From Patellaria atrata CBS 101060 (taxonomy: Eukaryota > Ascomycota > Dothideomycetes > Patellariales > Patellariaceae), in assembly GCA_010093705.1 (NCBI GenBank), contig MU006089.1:1118455-1182454 (forward strand): a stretch of 64,000 nt of DNA, written 5' to 3'. Shown here one piece after another: positions 22,929-33,436 of the stretch. The translations under genes were made by a program, and so were the position numbers. The stretch's first letter is position 1, and every line of letters begins with the position of its first letter. Below the pieces are notes generated by a model. The model made no database searches. It was given only the letters and a program-made list of their open reading frames with translations, and had not been told where the DNA came from.

Positions 22929-24059
22929 TCACGGCCCAAACACTAGTTCTTCTCCCCATCCTTCTCCAGATCCATCAGTTGTGCCCTCTCTCCTCCAGGA
23001 CGTTCGGCGCCCCTCCATCCCACCGTCCCCAGGCCCACCATCCCCAACCGTCCTCTCCCCATCCCCAAACACACGCACAAAGAAATTATCATAACTAGCC
23101 CACATCGCGACAACGACCGCATTGAACGCCTGCGCCAACCACCCCGGAATCATCCCATCGGGATCAGCAAAAATCTTCCCCAGCGCAAACAGGAAGGCGA
23201 AAAACGGCATCCACAGCGTCAGAAACGCCACCCGTCCCGCCTCTTGGCCCCGCGTCGTCCGCGTATAAGGCCGTATACCCGCGAGGTAGGAGAGGTACTC
23301 GGCCGGCATGCCGTGCTGTGCTGCGCCGTCGGTGATGAGTTTCAAGTACCGCGCGCTGGGCTGGGCGTAGCTGGGGTCGGGGCGGCGGAAAAGACGGCCT
23401 TCGGACACGGATGGGGATTGCCGGGGCGCGAAGAGCGTGTGAGCTTTGAAAGCCGGGGTTGTGGGGACGGATGGGACGACGGGGGAGAGGGGCAGAGGGT
23501 GGCAGGGGACGATTATGTCGGCGTAGGAGGAGCCGCCGCCTTCGGTCGCGATGATGTGCGCGTAGTCGGAGGGTGTGACTTCGTAGACGACGCCGATTAG
23601 GCCTTTGTGCCAGCGGTCTTTGTGGTAGTCTGATCCGTTTGCGGGGTGGTCTTTTGAAGGTGGGAGGGACGTGGAGCCCTTTGATGGGGAGGACGGGTCT
23701 CGAAGCGCCGTGTTGGCGAAACAGGGCTCGTGGTAGGGCATGAAGGGGAGGTCGAAGGTGAGGCGTAAGGAGGGGACTTGCACGTTTAGCTGCGAGAGGG
23801 GCCGGATGCCTCGTACGCCTTGGAAGGTCTCGTGCGAGAGGTTGCTGCCGTAGGCGAGGTAGAGGACCGTGCGGCGGGTGGAGTCGGGGAGGTGGTAGTG
23901 GGAGAGGGGTTGGGTCGGGATGGGAGGGGGAGGAGGGGTGGTGGGACGTTGGAGCCGCTGGGGGATGAGGGATTGGAAGAGAGCGGGCAGTTCGGTGAGG
24001 TAGCGGGATGCGGTGAGGGTTTGGAGGTTTGAGGGGGAGTGGGAGGGGGTGTTGGCCAT
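22929..24059 (-). CDS. GliK-like gamma-glutamylcyclotransferase domain protein with hydrophobic C-terminus
   Basis: Single exon, 376 residues. The N-terminal third is Pro-rich. At about residues 68-110 stands the family signature YLAYGSNLSHETFQGVRGI, where YGSN forms the substrate-binding loop, followed by a cyclotransferase fold with EPCFANT and GLIGVVYEVTPSDYAHI. The Glu in IATEGGGSSY is a good candidate for the catalytic acid. The family opens gamma-glutamyl linkages, as in glutathione degradation; GliK does this in gliotoxin synthesis. Unlike GliK there is a C-terminal hydrophobic stretch (residues about 275-320) that may anchor the protein in a membrane. No biosynthetic cluster surrounds it, so a role in general glutathione metabolism is likelier. 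Third positions are very GC-rich. Confidence 0.82.
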   Translation of the reverse strand: MANTPSHSPSNLQTLTASRYLTELPALFQSLIPQRLQRPTTPPPPPIPTQPLSHYHLPDSTRRTVLYLAYGSNLSHETFQGVRGIRPLSQLNVQVPSLRLTFDLPFMPYHEPCFANTALRDPSSPSKGSTSLPPSKDHPANGSDYHKDRWHKGLIGVVYEVTPSDYAHIIATEGGGSSYADIIVPCHPLPLSPVVPSVPTTPAFKAHTLFAPRQSPSVSEGRLFRRPDPSYAQPSARYLKLITDGAAQHGMPAEYLSYLAGIRPYTRTTRGQEAGRVAFLTLWMPFFAFLFALGKIFADPDGMIPGWLAQAFNAVVVAMWASYDNFFVRVFGDGERTVGDGGPGDGGMEGRRTSWRREGTTDGSGEGWGEELVFGP

Positions 24060-26123
24060 GGTTGTGCTTTGGTTGGCTCTCTTGGGAGATAAGATGCCAG
24101 TTGGTGTTGTTCTCGATGGTGGATTAGTTGGAGAAGATAGAGTCTTGAAGGGAGTATGTGGAAGACGTCACAGGAAGGATAGAGATGAAGGTAGGATTTA
24201 AGGAACAGTACGGAGATAACTCTCTATAAAGGTCAGCTTAATTGATATTGATAGCTTGATAGCTTATCAATAGCGTCCACCCTACTTGCGCTAGCCTCGG
24301 GACACGGGAGTGCGGGCGCCGTTGAATGTTCAGGCGGCCTGAAACTCCAATTCTTTGATAGCGAGGACTGTGTAGACATGGAGTTCTACTACATATCCTT
24401 GGTCTCGCTCGAATACAGTACGAATTCTCCATCCGCGAGCACAGTATCCTACTTGTATAGCCGGGATCCATTCCGCTTGAGCTAAAAGTTCAGTGACAGC
24501 TGTAAAATCTGTCAATTTTAGGCGGTGCCATGCAAGCATTGACAGGGAGTGGCAGAAATTGTCACCTGGGGTTCGAATTTCAACGTCGTTCCATCGACCT
24601 CCAGGTCACCTCTCGTTCCCATTCTAAGTACCCGTATATAAACACAAGTTGTGGAGGTCTTAGATTTCAACTGCTGTATCCTCGGTGGAAGATTGAATTG
24701 CAATTGCTTTCGAGGTAGTTGCTAAACAATCAATACAGTTCTATCACACGTCAGGTATGTTCTGCCGAGTAAATCTACCCCGTAACTCGGGTTGGGCGGG
24801 TGACATGACGGTATTGACTGTTCTGCTGTTGTCTTGGAGAACTTTTGTACGATCCATTCTCAGTGGTGACTGTATAAATGTCCGGGTTCGGAAACCCTTG
24901 TTTCAAGGAAAAGCCGCTGAAGGAGAAAGTAAGAGGTAATAGACAAGGACCGTAGAGCTCGTGGCGTGGACATTGACTGTTGTTATGAAGTAGTTCAAGG
25001 TTGGTAAAACTCCGAGGAATAATAGCTAAGTACTGTTTTGTCTTATCCGAATTTCCGTAGGAACCCTCATCCTTACGTCTCCGTATTCTCATGTCTAACC
25101 TTCAAGGCTACTGTAAGCTTGCTCTAAAACGTAATTCTGACTCTACTATACGTAATTAATCGGAGTGTGAAGCGGACTTCAGGTTGTACCGTCTTTACTC
25201 CGTACGTAGCTCTGGACAGCCGTGGAGATCCTACTCTGGGTATGGCCGAGAAGAGTATAGCAATTGTACAGGAACCGACGAGTGTCAATAGGGGTAAGGA
25301 GGGAGACATACGGATTGGGCAGATTATTCAATCAGTGCTCGGCTGGCGTAACTGGACATCGAATCACGATGAAGGACAAGTATATCTCTATATCTTAAAC
25401 AAGGTTGCAAGTATCTTTCCCCTACGTAAGTTTGCAAGTCTGTAGTATTTACCGTCTCTCAACTCCCATAACCGGATATCTCAAAGGAAAAAGAACTTCA
25501 ACAGCCGGAGTAGGACTTGTGTGCTCCTTTTTTTTCCCCCTTATCCTTATCTTAAGCTATTGCCTTAAGAGCTCATATGGCAAAGAAAAGTGATCTCGTA
25601 TAATTCCCATCAAACAAAAAAATAATTTTAAAAATCAGTAAAAGAAACCCCGCTTTCGCAGCGAAAGAATTACCTCATTCTTAGAGCGTTTCCTTAATCT
25701 CCATACTCATCAGTTGAGAGCTACACTGAATACCTCATGCTGTACAAGTAAAGTACATCTTTAGAACCGACTTCTAGAGGCTTGCATGGAGCAATCTGAT
25801 AGCATGAAAAAAGTAAGAGGACTGGTGAGCCTGTCATGGATTTGAGAGTAGAGGATGTTTACCGATTGACGACCTAATTACCTTATAGAGATGAGGGATG
25901 TACGTGTATCAAACCGAATTGGGAAGGGGTTTCTTTGGTAGGCACGTGGAACGTACGTGAGCTAAAGACGAGGAGCTCCTTCCTTACAAAGACGCGTAGT
26001 AGGTAAGGTACAGTCTCTTGCATTAGTATTTTCGAGCTTTGACGCGTAAATTCTCAACCGTACAGACCTACGGTTGAACTTTTCCAACTATAGCATACAC
26101 GGAGTGCCATACTACCCACAGTC
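24060..26123. other. 2-kb divergent region with possible small relic frames
   Basis: Promoters of the cyclotransferase gene (left) and the putative axis gene (right) must lie here. Between 24703 and 24330 the minus strand carries two adjoining open frames of 61 and 69 residues with plausible composition, including RGDLEVDGTTLKFEPQ and GWRIRTVFERDQGYVVELH. I find no splice that joins them cleanly, and they may be a decayed or very small gene. Positions 25600-25650 are A-rich, next to a CTTTCGC/GCGAAAG near-palindrome at 25653-25667. No other gene seen. Confidence 0.4.
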
Positions 26124-29100
26124 ATGTCGCTTCCAATGCTATCGGAAGAGTTTCTTGAATCACTTAACAATACGCTCTCTGGAAATCCAGATGATTCACG
26201 TTGTCGTACGCTCTACGAATACACGGTGAGTGGTCGGCTACCATCCAGAGGAGCCTCTCAATGGTGCAGCAGCTAATTGTACCCAGAGAACTGTATATGA
26301 AGCGGACCTGAGCACAAATCTAGCTCAGAAATACCTTGCGGCCCTTTCTGACGCAATAGCTCGCAAGCTTCTAGGTCACTTCCTTGCGGATAATATCTCC
26401 AATTTGTCAAGACGCTGGGTTAGCTATCCTTCGAATCAATATCAGTAAATAGAAGTAGGAACTAATGTTTACAGGCCGGGCTCCTGTTAGTACAACTGCT
26501 TGAAAAGTCAGAAGTAGCCGGATATCGCATATGCGACGAGAAACACATGCTCAAGAAACTCGGTCAGAACGTCTTTAAACAAAGTGAAGACCTAAAACTC
26601 ATCACTGGCATGATCATCAAGCCCTTGGTCAAGCGCGGGCTATGCGAAATTGGGGATTTTTGGTCTTTAAGCCCTAGCTTCCAAGGACCAACAAGCTTTC
26701 CGACAGAAAATAGTCAAGACTGGATAGGGAAGTACCAGGAATTCATGGATTCTCTTTTCGAGACAGATAGATTTTCTCTTGGGTAGGCCTGGACCTGATC
26801 ACATCATTTATGAATAGGCTAACATGCTACCAGTCCCGAAGCATTCTTCGTCGTCGATCTCACTGCAGACGGGGATACTTCCTTCACAGAAGAGTCGGGA
26901 AATATAATGCTCAGCATTGTCAATGAACGAGCGACATTCATGATTCCTCAAACATCTAAGCAACTGATCCAAGTTGTTGAGGTCCCCATACAGAATATTA
27001 ACGTGGTCCAACGGCAGCCTTCCACGCTAAGAAATCCCAAAGGCGAAGAAATCGATGTGTGCAGACTCAGCCTAATCCTTCGAGATTCCGCGCATGGCTA
27101 TCTCCTCAATGCACAACGAACAAAAGCGGCTGTGATGACAATAACATTCCCCGAAGAATCCACTATGGACACTGCAATAAAAGCTCTCTCTAATGCCCTC
27201 GCTGATCGGTCGTCGCAACCTGTTACATCCTCAATGAGGGCATCAAGTTCACAGGTTCTCAATGTCAGCACTAAGCAGTTCAATAGCACAGACACAGCGG
27301 AATCGCGATCTAGCCCTCAAAAGCTCGGGGAAATGTCAGCTCAGCATGATGAGCCTCGATCAGTGGCACGAGATAATTCTCCGGACGACCTTTATGGCCT
27401 AAGTGACGGAGGAAAGGAGTCTCAAGCGAGACTATCGCAGCGTCGCGCAAATGACAAAGGGGGACACGACGTGGATGGAGTATCAAGTTTACCCATGAAC
27501 AAGCATGGAGACCCAAAACCAGCTGAAAAGCGCAAGGTATCATCGAAGAACCGGGTAGATGCAAAGAACTCTGCATCTGAGCTCAAAGTTACGCACCAAC
27601 AACCATCTTCGCCCCTGTCTGATCTGCGTTCATCAGCGCAAGCCTCCCCACCTAACTTACCTCTAGTCAAGTTGAAGCCTGCACCTCTCCCTACTCCAGC
27701 GGGGAGAAAAGAGTCTCTGAAAATCAAAGATGGGACTGTATTCAAAACTTCAATTGGCAAAATCAATCAAAATACTTTGGCGGACCGTGATTCGGATGAT
27801 AACGTCCAAGGAAAACCGCAAGCTGGTTGGATGCCTCTTAAACCAGCTCAAGAAACAAATCAACCACAACTGGGGATCGTGAGAGCGGGAAAAGGTAAAC
27901 TTAAGCGGATCAATAATAGAAGTAGGTCGCGTTCAAGATCAGCAGCCCTTGAACGAATTGATGACGATTTTGAGGTGCCGGTAAGTGAAGAGGACGAAAG
28001 TGACAGCGAACCCGTCAAGAAGAAGAGGAAGAAAGCAAAAAATTCCAAAAATTCGACTGCATCCGCTCATAAATCGAAGGAGAGTTCAAACCAAAAGCAA
28101 AGTCATTCTTCAAGAATCACGAAGCCGAAGCAGAAAGCCGGTCAGCACGCTTCTGGCCGATTACCGCCCAGTAGACGAGATAAGGATAAAGAAAATGAGC
28201 CGGTGAATGACGGCGGGACTCATCACGATGGTAGAGGTAGGGGAAGATTCCCAGCGGAAGAGATAAGAGCACGTAGAAGTGAAGTGATCCCAGAACAGAC
28301 AGATGAGCTTAACGATAAGTCTGAGGCCTTTTTTTTCGCTCATAATGATGACAATGGTATGAAAGACATGGAGTTCCCAAGTGACTCTAGAAAGCGTGAG
28401 TCCTCGACTTTGAACCAAAATAAACGACTGCTGGGACGTTTAACAGCAAAAGTCGACCACGAGGAAACACCACAACGATCTAATAATTCCGTTCATGATG
28501 CTCCACAAGAGCCGAAGAGCAAAAAGACTGTGCCTCCTTTCTTACGGCCTGCATCTCTGGCGGAAAGTCCACTCGCAGTAGACGATGATTCCGCTCGGAA
28601 AGCATCACTGGTCGCATTTGATAGGAATGGTGCGAGGAACCAAGGGTATGGTCTTTCATTGATCCAAAGCCCTATTACTATAGCGGATAGCCCAACGGTG
28701 GAAGTTTCGCAGAAATGGACCAACGGGATTGCGTTGATTAAACAGGATTATATTCGTCCTGACGAACCCACAATGACCAGACCAGTAGCACGAGCTCACA
28801 ATAATGATCTTCGTGAAGAGATAACCGCTGACAAGGGAGACGGACAGTCAACAGTGCAATATCAGGAGCAGAAGCTATTAGCAACCGCCCCTCAACAGCG
28901 ACTTTCTCTATCGAAGACTGAAAAGAAAGCATTTGAAAATCTTGCTGATATGATCAGTTCTTCATCTCTAGACGACCAGGCGGACGAGGTGCCACAGAAT
29001 CTGGCTCTTTCGGAGGAAAAGGGAGTATCAAGCCCACACGAACCACCAGTATTTGTGAATATGGAGGACCCATCCGTTCGGCCAGTGGATAATGTCCCCT

Positions 29101-30473
29101 TTGACGATACAATTATAGTTGAGCCTACTGAAAATTCGTTCTCTAAGTTTGTACAACCCCTCCGGACAAACCGACCAGTCGATACTAGAAAACGTCCAGC
29201 GGATACAGAGCAGCGACAAGCATCCAAGGCCAAAAAAGGGCGAGCTGATCCTATCCAAGGGTCTCCAATTGCCGTCGTTAAAAGGTCTAAGATGGGTCAT
29301 AAGCTACCAGAGAAACCTGCAACCATGAAAATCAATAAGCCCCAGGTTCCCAAACGTACAGTTCAGATCACACCGGTCTCGGTACCAACGAATGACAATG
29401 ATCGAAAAAAGTTTTCCCATTTCTCTGAATCTTCTTACGATCGTGGTAAGGTGATCGTCACTGCTGAAGGAAGCCCATCGAGAACCGTGCCGGTCTTCCA
29501 GACTCAAGTGGCTGATCCGGTGACGCCGATGACTCATTTTAGTATCGTGATGGACGAGGATGATGCTGACGAGCCTGAGAATGGTGATCAAATGGACTTG
29601 ATAAATGGTACTGAGAGGCATGATGTCGTTACAGATGCTGGCATCGAAGAAGTGTTGTCCAGCAACAGGAAACCTCCACCAGGACATCCAGAAGCTGAAT
29701 CACGTGCTATTTCTAGCTATTTGAGCAAAGAAGAACTAGAATCTAAAATTGCTAAAGCAGTTTACAATGAGGAAAAGAGTCCTTTCGAGAAGGTCTCGAA
29801 GTCGACCCAACCTATACCGTCATTGCTACAAGCATTTCTCTCGATCGCATCGAGAAAACGTGATCTAGTCGCAGAGATAGCTCCCCCTGGACACGATGCT
29901 GAACAAAATTTTACTGATGAAAGGGAACCTGGTGAGAATCTTACCCTGCCTACAAATGCGGGTAAAAGCTCTAGCACCGAAACATCATCTCAAGTGGAAG
30001 ATGAAGAGGTTGAAGATACTGATGTACTTGAGTGGGCAGTTGCTCTAAAGCCACACCACCGTGGAGTAGTTGACGCACTGATATCTGTTGTTAGAGTAAG
30101 CCATGACCCTTCTTTGTAGTGCGTCGAAATATATTGATCAGATTAGGGTTTACTGCGGCATCTTGATGACGCGGAGACCGTGCTGAACGATATGATAAAC
30201 GACTACGAAAAGGATGGACTGCGCGTACTGGGAGTATTAGAAGAACAACGTCGACAGGCACATGAAGCAAGAATAGAGAGTGAAAGAATTGTGATACAAC
30301 AAGCACGAAGGGACTTGCAAAACACCCTGAAAAGATCCAAATCAGCCGAGCGGGAGCAGAATCAAGATAGCGGTTTGGATCAGAGCATGCTTAAAGAAAG
30401 AGAGGCGAAGATACAATTTGGGGTAAAGCAGTTACAGGATGTGCTCTCTTCAATTCTTGTGAATCTAGTGTAG
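26124..30473 (+). CDS. Large coiled-coil nuclear protein, candidate Red1/SYCP2-type meiotic axis component
   Basis: Five exons (26124-26225, 26287-26418, 26475-26782, 26834-30095, 30147-30473) give 1376 residues. Residues 1-180 look all-helical (LESLNNTLS, LAALSDAIARKLL, MIIKPLVKRGLCE). Residues about 180-300 look beta-rich (FFVVDLTADGD, VVEVPIQNINVV, CRLSLILRD). About 950 charged, low-complexity residues follow, with a KKKRKKAK nuclear signal near residue 575. The end (about residues 1265-1376) is a strong coiled coil beginning HLDDAETVLNDMINDYEKDG. A helical ARM-like domain, then a PH/Spt16M-like domain, a disordered linker and a terminal coiled coil is the layout known for meiotic axis core proteins (SYCP2, Red1). 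That match is by architecture only; any single domain could mislead. The second intron's GTTAGC donor is the weakest splice call. Confidence 0.6.
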
Positions 30474-30775
30474 AAGTTAGAAATAATAACCGTGTTGTTG
30501 AGTATCTCATATCTTGGCAGGCACAGAATCAGTTTAAGGGGTTCCTGGAGTGAGCGGTGAATCCTTGGCAGCACACTGCGATCAAAAGCTCGGATCTCAA
30601 CCGATGGGACGGGAAGCTTCTTCGACTCTTCGTAGTACATAAAAGGATAAAAGTACGTGTACAAGAACGGTTTACGAATTATATGGCCAATTGTGAATCC
30701 AATTGACATTTTAATTGCTCAGAGTCAATAGATTTGCTCTCTACACCTGGCAATTCACTCGCTGGTCTACTTACC
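30474..30775. other. Short tandem intergenic region
   Basis: Separates two plus-strand genes by about 300 bp. It must hold the 3' end of the axis-candidate gene and the promoter of the methyltransferase. Nothing else seen. Confidence 0.6.
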
Positions 30776-32503
30776 ATGTCGAACATGGAGAAATCGGCCT
30801 CTGAGGACTCATTTGAATTTATTCAGACGCCGCCAGCCCCAAGTCCAGCACCGTCTTCTGTCGATTTCGGTGTTAAGACTACTTCTGTTAGTTGGGCCCG
30901 GTCATTCTGTACCAATACTCTCTCGATTTCAGGACGCTTATCATTTGTAGTATCCCTCAATTAAAAATGCCCCTCTCCCTGCAGATGCCGCGGGTGCAGA
31001 ATCGTTTTCGAACATTCTCCTCTTCTCTTTACTAGGGGGGGTTCCCTTATATGTCTCGTGGAAGCTCGGAGGCGGGTTTAAAACATGGTTATTCTTCGCG
31101 GTGCTGTTCGCCATACCTATTCTTATGGCCTTCTGGTCATTATTCTCAACCTACTCTCCTAGGATCAATGAGAAAGCAAGGTTTCCGGGGAAACCAATTG
31201 AGAGTTACCTCACATTTCACAAGGAGGAGGACAAAGAGAAATACTATGGCAGAAGCAAGATCCCGATGGAGACATTTCACGAGATGTACTTTGACGGCAA
31301 GGTTGACTTTAAAGGGGACTGCTTGGAGGCTATGGAGTACAGACATGATTGGGCAAGTTTCAGGTTTACCCTCAGCTTGTATTGGTTCTTCTTGACCGGC
31401 ATGATGCCAGAAGTAATTTTGCACACACGTTCCCAAGGTAGCCCTCAAAATGTCTTAAGCAGAGACGGTCTAGCTAACATATATTCGTAGATGAGGAGCA
31501 GGTCCGTGATCACTATGACCGTGGCGATGACTTCTACGGTTGGTTTCTGGGACCGCGGATGATATACACATCTGGGATCATCTCGGATATCAACAAGGAA
31601 GAGTCACTTGAGCAACTTCAGGATAACAAACTGGCCATAGTCTGTGAGAAGATTCAAGTCAAACAGGGCGAAAGAATGCTTGACATTGGATGTGGATGGG
31701 GAACACTGGCAAAGTACGCCAGTGTATCCTACGGCGCCCAGGTCACGGGTGTTACACTAGGCCGCAATCAAACGGCGTGGGGAAACAACGGCCTTCGAAA
31801 GGCTGGTATTAGTGAGGGGCAGAGCAAAATTCTTTGCATGGACTATCGTGATATCCCCGTACCTGAAGGCGGCTACAACAAGATCACCTGCCTAGAGATG
31901 GCTGAACACGTCGGTGTCCGCCATTTTGGTACCTTCTGTCGTCAAGTCTACGATATGCTCGACGATGATGGTGTCTTCTTCCTGCAGATCGCAGGCCTTC
32001 GTAAACCCTGGCAGTATGAAGATCTCATCTGGGGCCTCTTCATGAACAAGTATATCTTCCCTGGTGCGGATGCTTCCACACCGCTCGGATTCTTCGTCGA
32101 TAAACTCGAAGGCGCTGGCTTCGAGGTTAAGTCACTTGATACCATCGGTGTCCACTACTCGGCTACCCTCTGGCGCTGGTATAGGAACTGGGTGGCGAAT
32201 AAAGACAAAGTCATCGGGAAATACGGAAAGAGATGGTTTAGGGTAGGTTTCTTTCTCTTTGACGCTCGCTCTATTATCCCAATATGTTTCACTTTTGTGA
32301 CAAATTGCACGATTACTGACATATTCTAGATCTGGGAGTACTTCCTCGCATACTCTACCATTATCTCGCGTCAAGGCAGTGCGACCTGCTACCAGATCAC
32401 GATGGTCAAGAATGTCAATTCAACACACCGCATCGAGGGTGTCCCGACTCAGTACGGTCTTCATGCCGCGCTGGCCGCCGCTAAGGCAAAGCAGCAGGAT
32501 TGA
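30776..32503 (+). CDS. Sphingolipid C9-methyltransferase
   Basis: Adds the C9 methyl branch to the sphingoid base of fungal glucosylceramide, using S-adenosylmethionine at an internal membrane. Four exons (30776-30886, 30951-31437, 31491-32242, 32330-32503) give 507 residues. Two membrane segments (about residues 55-105) precede the catalytic part, which resembles cyclopropane-fatty-acid synthase. The SAM-binding motif is MLDIGCGWGTLAKYAS, followed by the family blocks DHYDRGDDFYGWFLG, GVTLGRNQ, CLEMAEHVGVRHFG and VHYSATLWRWYRNW. It is followed on the same strand, 933 bp later, by CYP51, another membrane-lipid gene. Identity is secure; paralogues cannot be told apart here. Confidence 0.93.
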
Positions 32504-33227
32504 AAATGCGTTTGTTTGCTGGAATCGGCGTGCCTGAAAGAGCTGGATCCAAGAAGATAGAGGAATCGTCATCCCTCACATAAGATTGTGCGGGGGTGAA
32601 ACGTTGTTCTTACAACCTTTTCCGGGTACCTCGATGCCAATTCCAATGGTAAAAGGGTGAGGGGTTTAAGTTGATGCTGTGTTCGCCCTCGGTATTCTCT
32701 TGTCGGTGTGGGAAGTTCCGAGTGGTACGACTGAAGTCCCGGCAAGATTGAAATGTACCGCGTCAATCTCAAAAGTGGTAGGTAGTACGTAGTTTGATAT
32801 GAACGTATGGTATTTTTGAGGTTTTGGAAGTCTTAGAGATGTGAACATTCATAACATATGATCGTTACCTCCACTTGAATGCTGTACAGAAATGCTATAC
32901 AGAACTACTGTACGGTACTAACATTGACCATAATTCCTTCCGTTCCCAAGAGAGCTTTACAGTATACCTTTGGTTACCACCAACTTGGTATGTTCTGGTA
33001 TCTTAGCTTGTAACCTTCTCTTTACCTCCGTACTGCCGTACAGAATGCAAGTGTACTGTACTGCGTGAATTCATCGTTACCGTAATGTCCTATGTATTGT
33101 GTTATGGAAACATGCGTAAGCTTAGGTCTACTATCGCTGGATTACGGGGCGTGCAAACCGGAAGACGGGATTGGAGGTTGCAATATCAGCTTATGAGTTC
33201 TGCCTGCGTGATAGTGAAATAGTGTAG

Positions 33228-33278
33228 GTTATGCCGCGATTAGTGCAAGTTATGCCGCGATTAGTGCAAGTTATGCCG
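33228..33278 (+). repeat. 21-bp tandem repeat in the CYP51 promoter
   Basis: Two perfect copies of a 21-bp unit, GTTATGCCGCGATTAGTGCAA, at 33228-33248 and 33249-33269, followed by a 9-bp partial copy (33270-33278). The array ends 158 bp before the CYP51 start codon. Each unit brings one ATG. Confidence 0.95.
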
Positions 33279-33434
33279 AGTCAGGATCAAGGCCTCAACC
33301 CCATAAACTTTTTCGAAAACACCCAAAACCCACAAAAGAAACCAAGGTCACCTTTCCACAGCTTCTTCACTTCTCCCAAGCTCATCTGTTCTCCCTTTCT
33401 CTCTCCTCTCACCCTCATTTCTATTTTTCTCTAG
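33231..33434 (+). other. Upstream open reading frame abutting the CYP51 start
   Basis: An ATG within the repeat opens a 67-codon frame whose first 14 residues are the repeated heptad MPRLVQV. It stops at TAG 33432-33434, two bases before the CYP51 ATG and in a different frame. It matters only if transcription starts upstream of 33231, which the CT-rich tract at 33350-33430 makes uncertain. Confidence 0.35.
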
Positions 33435-33436
33435 CA

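Larger units (their letters stand above)
32504..33436. other. CYP51 promoter region
   Basis: Tandem intergenic stretch between the two lipid genes. Dense GTACNGTAC-like words occur at 32883-32919 and 33029-33063. A 21-bp tandem repeat (33228-33278) follows. The final 100 bp are pyrimidine-rich, as expected near a fungal transcription start. Confidence 0.6.

Noticed and set aside
25653-25667. CTTTCGC/GCGAAAG as a terminator hairpin
   Set aside because: Only one base separates the arms, too few for a loop at full stem length, and factor-independent terminators of this kind are bacterial, not fungal.
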